Source of the DNA: an uncultured Prevotella sp.
GTDB lineage: Bacteria > Bacteroidota > Bacteroidia > Bacteroidales > Bacteroidaceae
DNA: 43,947 nucleotides
Reading direction: 5' to 3'
NCBI GenBank assembly: GCA_937877595.1
Contig: CALFIY010000023.1
Span: 1 to 43,947 of the forward strand
Shown here: one piece after another, positions 21,494 to 30,595 of the stretch
How positions within the stretch are numbered: position 1 is the stretch's first letter
How the letters are laid out: each line of letters opens with the position of its first letter
Notes under the pieces: model-generated
Seen by the model: the letters and a program-made list of their open reading frames with translations, nothing else
Told to the model about the DNA's origin: nothing
The model's database searches: none
Program-made: the position numbers and the translations under genes

Positions 21494-24400
21494 TTAGTTC
21501 CGTTGTTCTTCAAGTTCTATTATTTGGAATGAGTATGGTGCAAGAACGATGTTGCTGCCTGTCTTGCCATGTTGCGCTGTGACGCGCAGGTCTTCCGGTT
21601 TGCCGGAAAAACCTTCGGTGTTGCATCCTTCAGGAATTCTCATGCCCCGGATGTCAAGGTTTACTTCTACTGGCAGTGCATTAACAAGTTTGACGTATGT
21701 CTTTCCTGTCGCAGTAGAGCGCACCACGCTTGCCACAACACGATGGCTGACGGCACGCTGTTGCATAGCAATGCGTGAAGTGACATAGCGGTCACCGCTA
21801 TAGGTGCCGAAGAGGCGCTGGGTCTCGTAACTTGGCGTACAGCGCAGACCAGTGTTGTTAAAATAAATCATGTCGGGGTTCCAGTTGCTGTGGCCGTCTT
21901 TGCAGAGAAGCGGGGCATAACTTGTCATAGCCACAACGTCGCCGTTGCGCTCAATATTGCAGAGGTGGATAGCCTCGGCAAGTGCCGTCTCAACGTTAGG
22001 ACGGCGCGCCTTGGTGCTTGCAGCATATTCTCCGAGATAAACTTTTGTTCCCTGACGGTCATAGTGGTCGTAGTAATCCTGATGATGCAGGAACCATCCT
22101 GTTGATTCGTAGTAGTGCTCGTCAACCATGTATTGCAGGTCGGGATTTTTGCGTGTGAAATCCCAGCCTTCGATATAGTCGGAAGATGGAGAGTGGAAAG
22201 GACCGACGGTGCCGCAGATCTTAATGTCAGGATAACATTCCCTGATGGCGCGGCAAATCATTTCGTAGCGCTCTTCAAAAGCAGTGGAAATAATATCCTC
22301 GTTGCCAATGCCGATATACTTCAGGTTGAAGGGCTCCGGGTGGCCGGCATCAGCGCGCTTGCGTGCCCATTCGCTTGTGGCAGGATCGCCATTGGCCCAT
22401 TCTATCAGATGCAGCAGTTCGTCAATGTACGCCTGCATTTCTGTCATAGGGATGCCGCCTTGTTGGCCGCCATATCCTTTGCTGTTGTTGCGGCTGTTCT
22501 GGCATGGAACACCAGCGGCAAGCACAGGCAGTGGCTCTGCGCCAATATCCTCGCAGAATTGGAAATACTCGTAAAATCCCAGTCCGCGTGTCTGATGGTA
22601 GTGCCAGATGTTGAAGTCGGGCTTGCGGTCGTACAGTTCGCCGATGGTATGATGCCAATGGTAGATGTTGTCAAGTCCGTTGCCGTGGCTCATGCATCCT
22701 CCGGGAAAGCGAACAAACTTCGGGTGGAGTGCTGCTATCGCCTCTGCCAGATCGCGGCGCAGTCCGTTCTTCCTGTTCTTGAATGTGTTCTGAGGGAACA
22801 GTGATATCATGTCAAGTGCAACCTCGTTAGATTTCTGTGGTATGATGACGAGTTGCGCCTTGTTGGCAGTGGTAGCGGCTGTCAGTGTAGCGTTGTAGCG
22901 CTGCCAGTTCTTACCCTTTGTCTTCACTGTTGCCTTGGCAATGATGCTTCCGTCTTCGGCAACAAGTTGTACGAGTAGTGTCTTGTTGCCGTTTGGATTG
23001 CGGGCGTAGAGGCTGAAGTCATACCGCTCTCCTGCCTTGACCGATATGCCGTCCCATCCTTCGTTGCGTAGGGTGTCGGTAGTCAGCAGGACGTAGTGGG
23101 GATTGTTCTTGCTCAGCGGCATGATGGTGTCAATGTGAAGTTCTTTGCCAGAATGCCATGCTGTGGCGGAATTCCATCCTTTTCTGTCGGCCTCAGTGTA
23201 CTCGAAGTCGCGGTTTTGCACAAGTTCTGCATACAGGCCGCCATCTGCGGCGTAACTTATGTCTTCAAAGAAAACGCCGACCAGTTTGTCGCTGATGGGG
23301 CGGTCGCGACGGGAGTCGATGTGAAGTGTTGCATTCACCGGTTCCTTGAGCCACGACAGGTTCTTTGCGTCATCGTGCATGCGTTCGCTGCTTTTTCTTG
23401 CATCTTCCGCGATAGCGTCAAAATGCTGTACGAGTGCTGACACCTCGTAGTCTTTCACGCGGAACAGGCATCCGTCGCGCAGTTTTCCGTCTATTGTGGC
23501 GGTGTCGCGCTGCCAGATGGTGTCGCTTGCGTTGCAGGCCTCGTCGGCAGAGAAGTGGCGGAAATCAGTACGTGCAGTAAGGTGGTGCTTGCCTTGTGAT
23601 GTCTTGTAGAAAATGTCAAATTCTCCGTTGCTACCCTCTTTCACGACGGGACTGATACATTGTGATGTGGAAAGCAGAGGATAGTCTTGCGGCCGCCATG
23701 TTATGAGGTCTCTGCTGTAGGCAGCAGCAAAGCAGGGAGAGTGGTCGTTCAGTTGCCATACGGCACGCCATGAACCGTCGGCAGCGCGTACCACGCTGGG
23801 ATTGTACATGCGTTTTTCGGCTCCCCAACTACCATAGTCGGATGCCATTATCTGGCCTAAGTCATTCCAGGTATCGCCGGTGCGCAGCGCAGCGTGAAGT
23901 CCCTGTTTGCTGTCAGGCGAATAGATGAAAATGTCGCGCTCGCTGTTGAATTTGTCAGGGAGATAGTATCCGAGGTGTGGCGGCTGGTTGTATGCAGTGT
24001 TCTGCCAGCAGATGCTGAGCCTGTAGATATTGTCGTGCATCAGTGTTGGCACGGCATACTGTGTCGGAATGTTGGTGGTAAAGATGTTCAGATGCGAGGC
24101 ATCGCTGTTGTCCCAGTAGATAAGTTCTTCGCGCCAGTCGCCTAAAATGTCGGCTTGGAGGTTTGGCGTTGCCTTGGTCCAGTTGCACGACGCGCTATGT
24201 CCCATCTCGTAGAGTTGCTTTCCGTTGCTAAGCGGCAGAGGTTCTGCCTGTCGGCCGTTCCATTTCTCTATGAACGGCCCGAATCCTGTGCGGCGTCCCA
24301 GGTTTGCTACAAGTTCGTCTTGCAGGTCGCCATCCCAGTATATGCGGAAATTTATTGAGGGGTTGCGCTGGCCTATCACGTTTCCGTGGATGTCGCGTAC

Positions 24401-25972
24401 TGCCTGACGGAAGATGTGCCAGTGCTCGAAACCTCTGTGTGTCGCGTCGATATCGGCGGCAAGGCCGCGCCCTGTGTCGTCGCGCGCTGTCTCGCGGAAA
24501 ATGAATTCGCCGGTCTTGGCATCGCGTAGGTCGGCTCCGTAGGGGAATGACTCGTGAACCATATAAAACTCCAGGCCCGGGCGGTCTGGGTCGAGGTCGC
24601 CAAGATGTGTGGCGTCGCCATGCCCTAAGCCCGTGGAGTAGAGCAGGGTGCCGTCGTGGTCGATGGCGGCAGAGCCATAGGTTATCTCGTCGCATCCGTC
24701 ACCGTCGACATCGCCTACGGCAAGGCTATGGGCGCCTTGCCCAAAGGCGGTGGCTTTCAGTCCGCTATAGCGTGTGGTGTTTCCAGAAGCATCCGTGACG
24801 CTGTACTCTGTGGGAGACGTTGAGGCGTGAAACCACTTCGTCGACAGATGTTTGCCGTCGAAGTCAACGGCCCACAGATGAGATGGCGTGTAATATCCGC
24901 GACACATTACGGCACTCGGCTTGCCCATTGGACCATCGAGCCATGCCACGCCGGCAAGGAAACGCTCGCCGCGATTTCCCATGATGCCTCTGTCGCCCCA
25001 GCCTTGCTTGTCGTAGAAAGGCTCACCGCCAACATCGAAGGCGCGGTTAGGGCGGTAGTATATGGTATGAAGCGCGCGACCGGTGCGGCCGTCGAACACG
25101 GTAAGATATTCAGGCCCGCTGAGAATACGGCCCTGCTGATTGCGATAGTCTGCCTTGTTGTTGGCTTTGCGGATACCTTCGTCGGTGGCGGCTTCGGTGA
25201 CGTAGCGTCCTGTACCGTCTATTGTACCAGGAGCAGTCTTGCATATCATTTCGGCATGGCCGTCACGGTCGAAGTCGTACACCATAAACTGAGTGTAGTG
25301 TGCGCCTGCGCGGATATTGGGGCCAAGATTTATGCGCCATAGTTTCTGACTGGCCTTTGCCTTGGCACTTGCAGGCGGATTGATATTCAGTTTGTAGCAG
25401 TCTATTATGACTGGTGCAGTCAGGCCGTCATGCGAATTGTCGTGCGCATTTGACGGGTCCCACTTGAGAAAAAGTTCGTAGTCGCCGTCGCCGTCCACGT
25501 CGCCGACAGAGCAGTCGTTGGGAGAATAGGAGAAAGAGTTTCTGCCAAGCGTACCGCCCTCTGGACGTTCTATGGGAATGGAGCAGTAGAGATCCTTCCA
25601 TGCGGAAATTGTTGCCGATGTCTCTTTCTTGCCACCAGGCTTGTTAGTTACCACCTGATAGTGGCTTGCCAGTGTGCCATGGCTGTCTACGAAGTTTGTC
25701 TGTGTGATGTTCTCGGCTATCGGACGCCCGTCGCGCAGCAGCGTAAAGGTTGTGCCCGTACGGTCGGTACCCAGCAGGCGCCAACTGACGAAGATGCCGT
25801 CTTTCTGTGCAGGCAATGCAGTGACACCTCGTGTGAGATGTTCCATCTGCTGTGGGTAGGTGCGATACTGTTGTGCTGTTGCTCGTTGAGCGGTGAACAG
25901 AGTAGCAAGGATAACAGTAAGTAGAAATCCCATAATGCGGCTACCCTCATGGTTGTCTGCATGGTGGTTCAT
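21494..25972 (-). CDS. Multi-domain PL11 lyase / GH43-like / GH51 arabinofuranosidase
   Basis: A 1492-residue secreted protein with three enzyme-type modules. About residues 30-670 are a PL11 rhamnogalacturonan lyase with the calcium-binding aspartate repeats DVDGDGDYELFLKWDPSN, DFDRDGHAEMICKTAPG and DVDGDGCDEITYGSA. About 690-860 is a short beta-propeller-like segment resembling GH43 (RMYNPSVVRAADGSWRAVWQ); it is too short for a full five-bladed domain and may be non-catalytic. About 880-1490 is GH51 alpha-L-arabinofuranosidase, with an inserted carbohydrate-binding-like module near 925-1050. Its acid/base is in YIGIGNED (near 1220) and the likely nucleophile in VYLGEYAAS (near 1311). The signal peptide is MGFLLTVILATLFTAQ; the ATG at 25933 is an alternative start that removes a polar 13-residue leader. 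It would cut the rhamnogalacturonan backbone and remove arabinose in one polypeptide. Confidence 0.88.
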   Translation of the reverse strand: MNHHADNHEGSRIMGFLLTVILATLFTAQRATAQQYRTYPQQMEHLTRGVTALPAQKDGIFVSWRLLGTDRTGTTFTLLRDGRPIAENITQTNFVDSHGTLASHYQVVTNKPGGKKETSATISAWKDLYCSIPIERPEGGTLGRNSFSYSPNDCSVGDVDGDGDYELFLKWDPSNAHDNSHDGLTAPVIIDCYKLNINPPASAKAKASQKLWRINLGPNIRAGAHYTQFMVYDFDRDGHAEMICKTAPGTIDGTGRYVTEAATDEGIRKANNKADYRNQQGRILSGPEYLTVFDGRTGRALHTIYYRPNRAFDVGGEPFYDKQGWGDRGIMGNRGERFLAGVAWLDGPMGKPSAVMCRGYYTPSHLWAVDFDGKHLSTKWFHASTSPTEYSVTDASGNTTRYSGLKATAFGQGAHSLAVGDVDGDGCDEITYGSAAIDHDGTLLYSTGLGHGDATHLGDLDPDRPGLEFYMVHESFPYGADLRDAKTGEFIFRETARDDTGRGLAADIDATHRGFEHWHIFRQAVRDIHGNVIGQRNPSINFRIYWDGDLQDELVANLGRRTGFGPFIEKWNGRQAEPLPLSNGKQLYEMGHSASCNWTKATPNLQADILGDWREELIYWDNSDASHLNIFTTNIPTQYAVPTLMHDNIYRLSICWQNTAYNQPPHLGYYLPDKFNSERDIFIYSPDSKQGLHAALRTGDTWNDLGQIMASDYGSWGAEKRMYNPSVVRAADGSWRAVWQLNDHSPCFAAAYSRDLITWRPQDYPLLSTSQCISPVVKEGSNGEFDIFYKTSQGKHHLTARTDFRHFSADEACNASDTIWQRDTATIDGKLRDGCLFRVKDYEVSALVQHFDAIAEDARKSSERMHDDAKNLSWLKEPVNATLHIDSRRDRPISDKLVGVFFEDISYAADGGLYAELVQNRDFEYTEADRKGWNSATAWHSGKELHIDTIMPLSKNNPHYVLLTTDTLRNEGWDGISVKAGERYDFSLYARNPNGNKTLLVQLVAEDGSIIAKATVKTKGKNWQRYNATLTAATTANKAQLVIIPQKSNEVALDMISLFPQNTFKNRKNGLRRDLAEAIAALHPKFVRFPGGCMSHGNGLDNIYHWHHTIGELYDRKPDFNIWHYHQTRGLGFYEYFQFCEDIGAEPLPVLAAGVPCQNSRNNSKGYGGQQGGIPMTEMQAYIDELLHLIEWANGDPATSEWARKRADAGHPEPFNLKYIGIGNEDIISTAFEERYEMICRAIRECYPDIKICGTVGPFHSPSSDYIEGWDFTRKNPDLQYMVDEHYYESTGWFLHHQDYYDHYDRQGTKVYLGEYAASTKARRPNVETALAEAIHLCNIERNGDVVAMTSYAPLLCKDGHSNWNPDMIYFNNTGLRCTPSYETQRLFGTYSGDRYVTSRIAMQQRAVSHRVVASVVRSTATGKTYVKLVNALPVEVNLDIRGMRIPEGCNTEGFSGKPEDLRVTAQHGKTGSNIVLAPYSFQIIELEEQRN

Positions 25973-25986
25973 TGTGTTGCCTTTTT

Positions 25987-27675
25987 TTATTTTTTGCCTT
26001 TAAGCAGATAGCCTGCCAGTGGGCTGTTGTTGCTGCGAAGTCCCTGTGCAAAACTCTTGGCATTAGTCTGTGCGCCAAGCAATGAAGTGTGTGTGTGGTC
26101 GCGCTTGTAGTACTTTGAGGCTTTCTCCTTGCTGCCGCATTTCTTGTCAAGGAAGTCTGCCGTGATATTGTGGATGTCAACAAATTCACATCCTGTTTCT
26201 TCGGCCACCTGTCTGTACCATTTCCCGTAACTCTGGTTGCGGCGCTCTATCTTGCCGTCTTTCCATTCGTTGCGTGGAGTGAGCGAAACGAGAACAGGCG
26301 TGGCACCCTTCTCGCGTACGTCGTTGATAAATTTCTTGAGATACCAGCCGAAGGAATATACTACTTCATATTCGCCGACGTTGACGTTCTGCGGCTTCAG
26401 TTTCTGGTCTATTACGTTTTCTGTTGGCTTTTCCTTTGCAGCCTTCATCTTGTATACGTGACATGTATCGTCGGCTGTGGGAATGCAGCCGCGATATTTC
26501 GGCTTGTCAATCTCTCCAATGTCGTTATGCCCGAAGGCTATTACGACGAAGTCGCCTGGTTGCAGCGAGTTGTACACCCTGTCCCAGCGTCCTTCTTTCA
26601 GGTAGGAGCGGCAACTGCGGCCAGCCTGGGCAGCATTTACAATGTCTATCTTGTTGGTGTCGAAAATGGTGTTGGCTACAGAGCCCCATCCCCACATGCC
26701 ATCCTTGTCCTTGTCTTCATTCTTCACTGTGCTGTCGCCAGTGAAGAATATTACCGGGCGTCCCTTGTGGCGCTGTACGTTATGCACTGGCAGTGCCACG
26801 CTGCGCATCATGGCTTTCAGCGGATTGAGGGCCGGGTTGTGGCTTGCCATGATGCCTTCTGCGGCAGAGCGCGCATTCATCATGGCTCCGAAGCGGCTTG
26901 TGTGAATTTTGTCAAGGAAGAAGTGATAGTCCGTTTTCCAGTGTCCGTATCTGTCAAGTTTCTGTGCGGAAATCTCATTAAGGTCAACAAAGGGAACGCC
27001 CTCTTCTGCAGCCACCTGCATCTGCCAGCGTGTGTGCTCCTTGCGCACCACCCGTCCGTCCTTGTCGTAAGCATTGCGTGGTGTGAGCGACATAAGGATA
27101 GGGTTGCCGCCTCGCGCGCGTACATCATTAATATATTTACGCATGTATCCGCCGTAGGTGTACACCGTCTCGTGCACTCCAGTCTCTTTTATCACAACGT
27201 TGAGGGTGTCGTAGCCAGCACCTGGGATACTGGAGCGTGCCCGTCCTGAGTCGTAAGGGCCGTTGTCGTTGTGGCCGATGGATATTATCACCCAGTCGCC
27301 AGGCTTTATGGCATCGCAAACTGGTGCCCAGAGTTTGTTGTAGAATGTGCGGCTGCTCATGCCGCCAAGGGCATGGTTCTCAACCGTTATCTTGCTTGCG
27401 TCAAAATATTCGTGGGCGAAATATCCCCAGCCCCACTGACCGTTGTTGCCGTTTCCCATGGTGCCAGTGCGCATGGTAGAGTTGCCGATAAGGAAAAGCA
27501 CTGGGTTCTGGCCACGTCTGCTGCTGCCTGGCACGGGCCGTGCAGTCATGGCTTTTGCTATACTGTCCGGGGTGTTGTCTATCACACCATTTACATCTTT
27601 TGGGGCTTCGGTGATTTGTGCTGTTGCCGAAAGAGCAACAATTGCCATAAGGCAACATAGCGCATGTCTCTTCAT
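25987..27675 (-). CDS. Tandem CE12 rhamnogalacturonan acetylesterase (two catalytic domains), secreted
   Basis: A 562-residue exported protein (signal peptide CCLMAIVALSATAQ) made of two successive CE12 SGNH esterase domains. Domain 1, about residues 55-285, has GNSTMR (Ser66), the glycine block ALGGMSSRT, GHNDNGPY (Asn136) and DKIHTS (Asp255, His258). Domain 2, about 305-555, has GDSTVKNE (Ser315), AAQAGRSCRSY, GHNDIGE and DHTHTS near 533. Both catalytic sets look complete, so both may be active, possibly on different acetyl positions. It is the first gene of the nine-gene pectin operon, with an exact -7 box 44 bases upstream, and is divergent from the macroglobulin-like gene. Confidence 0.92.
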   Translation of the reverse strand: MKRHALCCLMAIVALSATAQITEAPKDVNGVIDNTPDSIAKAMTARPVPGSSRRGQNPVLFLIGNSTMRTGTMGNGNNGQWGWGYFAHEYFDASKITVENHALGGMSSRTFYNKLWAPVCDAIKPGDWVIISIGHNDNGPYDSGRARSSIPGAGYDTLNVVIKETGVHETVYTYGGYMRKYINDVRARGGNPILMSLTPRNAYDKDGRVVRKEHTRWQMQVAAEEGVPFVDLNEISAQKLDRYGHWKTDYHFFLDKIHTSRFGAMMNARSAAEGIMASHNPALNPLKAMMRSVALPVHNVQRHKGRPVIFFTGDSTVKNEDKDKDGMWGWGSVANTIFDTNKIDIVNAAQAGRSCRSYLKEGRWDRVYNSLQPGDFVVIAFGHNDIGEIDKPKYRGCIPTADDTCHVYKMKAAKEKPTENVIDQKLKPQNVNVGEYEVVYSFGWYLKKFINDVREKGATPVLVSLTPRNEWKDGKIERRNQSYGKWYRQVAEETGCEFVDIHNITADFLDKKCGSKEKASKYYKRDHTHTSLLGAQTNAKSFAQGLRSNNSPLAGYLLKGKK

Positions 27676-27718
27676 GATGGGTTAGGTCGTTATTGGTTGT
27701 ACCTTAGTAAAAGTACTG

Positions 27719-27726
27719 CAAACTTA
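27719..27726 (-). promoter_or_regulatory. Bacteroidetes -7 promoter box (TAAGTTTG) for the pectin operon
   Basis: Minus-strand TAAGTTTG fits TAnnTTTG and would start transcription near 27712, giving a leader of about 35 nt. I found no other exact box in the spacers of the nine downstream genes, so this may drive the whole 14.6-kb unit. Confidence 0.6.
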
Positions 27727-27769
27727 CATAAAAAAACCGAAACGCCAATTTCTGATTATAAAAAAGTTG

Positions 27770-27777
27770 TATCTTTG
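27770..27777 (+). promoter_or_regulatory. Bacteroidetes -7 promoter box (TATCTTTG) for the 931-aa protein
   Basis: TATCTTTG fits TAnnTTTG; transcription would start near 27783, about 13 bases before the ATG at 27797. It is arranged back to back with the pectin operon promoter, 43 bases apart. Confidence 0.65.
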
Positions 27778-27796
27778 TCCCATAATTTAAACAAAT

Positions 27797-30592
27797 ATGA
27801 TGAAAAGGGCTTTTTTCCTTTCGCTATGCGTATTGCTGGCATCCGTGCGGTCGTGGGCCGGTTCGCTCCAGGACATCAGACAGTCGCTGCAACGTGGCGC
27901 AGTCTCCCAGTTGCAGGAGAAAGTGTATGTCCACACTGACAATACCTGCTATTTTGTTGGCGATACATTATGGTATAAGGCCTATGTCACCCGTGCCGAC
28001 ACCCATCAGCCTACGGACATGAGCCGTATACTCTACGTGGAACTCCTTTCGCCCGACGGACTGCTTGTTGAGCGCCAGCAGATTATTGTCAGTGCAAAAG
28101 GGTACACCTGCGGACAATTTGCATTGCGTGATTCGCTATATTCAGGTTATTACGAATTGAGAGCCTACACTCGTTGGATGCTCAATTTCAATGTTGTTCA
28201 TCAGCGTTATAGCCGCCATGACACATGGCATTTCTACAACAAGCAGATGGCAGCCGACTATTTCCGTCAGTGGGAAGGCCTGTATTCTCGGGTGCTGCCT
28301 GTTTACAGCAAGCCAGAAGTCCCCGGCGACTACGATGTACGGCGTATGTATCAGCGGCCGAAGACACGAATTCCGCAGCGTAAGAAGGATAATCTCCTTG
28401 TGACGTTCTATCCCGAGGGAGGACACCTTATAGACGGTGTGGAAAACTGGATAGCGTTCGACGCAACTGATCAGAACGGCGAGGCAGTCAATGTCAAGGG
28501 AACCGTGACCGCTTCGAGCATGCCTGCGGTGACCATTCAGGCCGAGCATGACGGCCGTGGCGCTTTCCGTGTCACTCCCAGCGGAAAGCCGATGCATGCA
28601 AAGTTTATGTTCCGTGGCAAGGAGTATAGTTTTCCTCTGCCGAAAGCAGAGGCAGAAGGTGTAAGCCTGCACGTGGAAGACGGCCGGTTGAGCCTCAACG
28701 CCAGTCGGCTTCCGGCAAATGGTGAATACGCAGTCAGTGTGCTTTGCAGAGGAGCGCTCCAGCAGTTTGTCCCGATAGATTCATGTCCGAACACTCTAAC
28801 AGGACTGCCTTCCGGCATCAACGAAATAACTGTTTTCGATGCCGACGGCAGAATATGGGCAAGCCGCCTCTTTTTTGTCAATAACCACGAGAACGATTCC
28901 GCTCTCATCACGGCCCCCATAAATCCCCGTAAGACTTATGCCCCCTACGAACGGATAGAAATCCCCGTCACCGTGAGCCGTGTCAGTCAGCCTACGGTTT
29001 TCTCCCTTTCCATACGCGACACAGGTACCGACGAACCGTCTTACTACGATGGCAACATAATGACCGACATGCTTCTGTCGGGCGATTTGCGCGGCTTTGT
29101 GGCTCATCCTGCCTACTATTTTGAGAAAGACGATGCTGCGCACCGCCGCCATCTTGACCATTTGCTTATGGTGCAGGGCTGGCGTAAGTACAAGTGGGAG
29201 GAAATAGCCGATACGACGCTTCAGATGCGTTATCAGCCAGAGAAAAACATGACGGTGTCGGGAGCAGTATACAAGATGCTCGACGTGCGGCAGGTAGAGC
29301 CCGACGAAGTAGTGTCGTGGCAGCAGAACCAGGCTGCAGCGGGCAGCAAGATAGCCGACGATGCCGTTGACGACGACCCGTTTGGCAATGACGACGACGG
29401 CAACGTCTTCAGTTCTACGGAGGAGATCACGTTAGAGACTGCTACGGATAATGGCGGCACAGAGTATACCACTCTCGGACAAGCCAATGACAATCTCGGG
29501 GTGAACCATTCCGGTCTGCGTCGTGAGGTGCTCGTCGAGGCAGAACTCATCATGGGTCGCGAAACGGTGGCTGCCGTCCAGACAACACAGCGCGGACGCT
29601 TCCTGTTCGACATCCCTCCATTCTATGGTGCCACCTATTTGAACCTTAAGGCGTATACCAAGGGAGACTCCATTAAGAAGAACATGCTGTCGCGCAAGGA
29701 TGCCGACGTCTTCAAGGAGACAGCCTATCCAGACTTCTATGTGAAGCGCGACATGCCATTCCCTACAGGCACATCCGACTATTCTTTCTATCAGCGCAAC
29801 GCTCCTGAGTGGCAGGTTACGATAGATGAGGATTCTCTTTCAGAACTTTCGATGGAGAATGAAGTCCACGAGTTGCGCAATGTCAACGTGCGCGGTCATC
29901 GGCGCGGTCGCCGTGCTGTAGACTGGACGAAGCCCGCCTATGTCTACGATGCCTACGACACCTACAACGATCTTACCGACTACGGACTGAGTTTTGGCTA
30001 TTACGACATGCGCAGTTTCCCATTCCAGGTGGCCACTTTCCTTTATGGAAACATGCATCGCTACAACACATTCCATGTTGACGGTCGTCTAAACGGTATC
30101 ACCTATTGGCGCAACTACTCGCCGCTCGACAGCCACGCTACGGACGTGGAGCATGCTGGTCTTTTCTCTGCCAACCGTACATCGCAGGAACTTTACAAGG
30201 ACCTGCTCATGGCTCGTTTGCAGAACATCCGCGTATTCAGCGACTATGAGCCGCGCCGTGCTGACTCTACCATGGTCGAGGAATTACATTCTGCCGATGC
30301 CACGGTAGAGATGGTAAATATCAGCGACGACGGCAAGCAGGTGGTCTATCGCGACAGACATATCTTCCTGCGTGGTTTCAACGAGGCTGCCGCTTTCTAT
30401 CATCCCGACTACAGTTCGCGCCAGCCCGGTCAGCCTGCCGACTATCGTCGCACGCTTTATTGGAATCCCAATGCCGTTACCGACGACGAAGGGCGCTTTA
30501 CTGCTGTTTTCTTCAACAACGGTAAGGACACGCGCATAAAAATGTCCGCCGCAGGAGTGACCAGCGACGGACTGTTATTGCACAGCGAGTGA
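27797..30592 (+). CDS. Large secreted macroglobulin (MG2)-like protein, unknown role
   Basis: A 931-residue exported protein (signal peptide FFLSLCVLLASVRSWA). The N-terminal part, about 35-140, has the sequence VYVHTDNTCYFVGDTLWYKA, typical of MG2-type macroglobulin domains in Bacteroidetes surface proteins. Further beta-sandwich domains follow (LVTFYPEGGHLIDGVENWIA; FDADGRIWASRLFFVN). An acidic low-complexity stretch lies near residues 525-540 (DDDPFGNDDDGN). Around residues 680-800 a region resembles a TonB-receptor plug (NVNVRGHRRGR, FHVDGRLNGI), but no barrel follows. It has no thioester motif. A role in surface assembly, or as a partner of a TonB system, is possible but unproved. It is divergent from the pectin operon and ends 3 bases from the convergent PL11 gene. 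Confidence 0.7.
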   Translation: MMKRAFFLSLCVLLASVRSWAGSLQDIRQSLQRGAVSQLQEKVYVHTDNTCYFVGDTLWYKAYVTRADTHQPTDMSRILYVELLSPDGLLVERQQIIVSAKGYTCGQFALRDSLYSGYYELRAYTRWMLNFNVVHQRYSRHDTWHFYNKQMAADYFRQWEGLYSRVLPVYSKPEVPGDYDVRRMYQRPKTRIPQRKKDNLLVTFYPEGGHLIDGVENWIAFDATDQNGEAVNVKGTVTASSMPAVTIQAEHDGRGAFRVTPSGKPMHAKFMFRGKEYSFPLPKAEAEGVSLHVEDGRLSLNASRLPANGEYAVSVLCRGALQQFVPIDSCPNTLTGLPSGINEITVFDADGRIWASRLFFVNNHENDSALITAPINPRKTYAPYERIEIPVTVSRVSQPTVFSLSIRDTGTDEPSYYDGNIMTDMLLSGDLRGFVAHPAYYFEKDDAAHRRHLDHLLMVQGWRKYKWEEIADTTLQMRYQPEKNMTVSGAVYKMLDVRQVEPDEVVSWQQNQAAAGSKIADDAVDDDPFGNDDDGNVFSSTEEITLETATDNGGTEYTTLGQANDNLGVNHSGLRREVLVEAELIMGRETVAAVQTTQRGRFLFDIPPFYGATYLNLKAYTKGDSIKKNMLSRKDADVFKETAYPDFYVKRDMPFPTGTSDYSFYQRNAPEWQVTIDEDSLSELSMENEVHELRNVNVRGHRRGRRAVDWTKPAYVYDAYDTYNDLTDYGLSFGYYDMRSFPFQVATFLYGNMHRYNTFHVDGRLNGITYWRNYSPLDSHATDVEHAGLFSANRTSQELYKDLLMARLQNIRVFSDYEPRRADSTMVEELHSADATVEMVNISDDGKQVVYRDRHIFLRGFNEAAAFYHPDYSSRQPGQPADYRRTLYWNPNAVTDDEGRFTAVFFNNGKDTRIKMSAAGVTSDGLLLHSE

Positions 30593-30595
30593 CGG

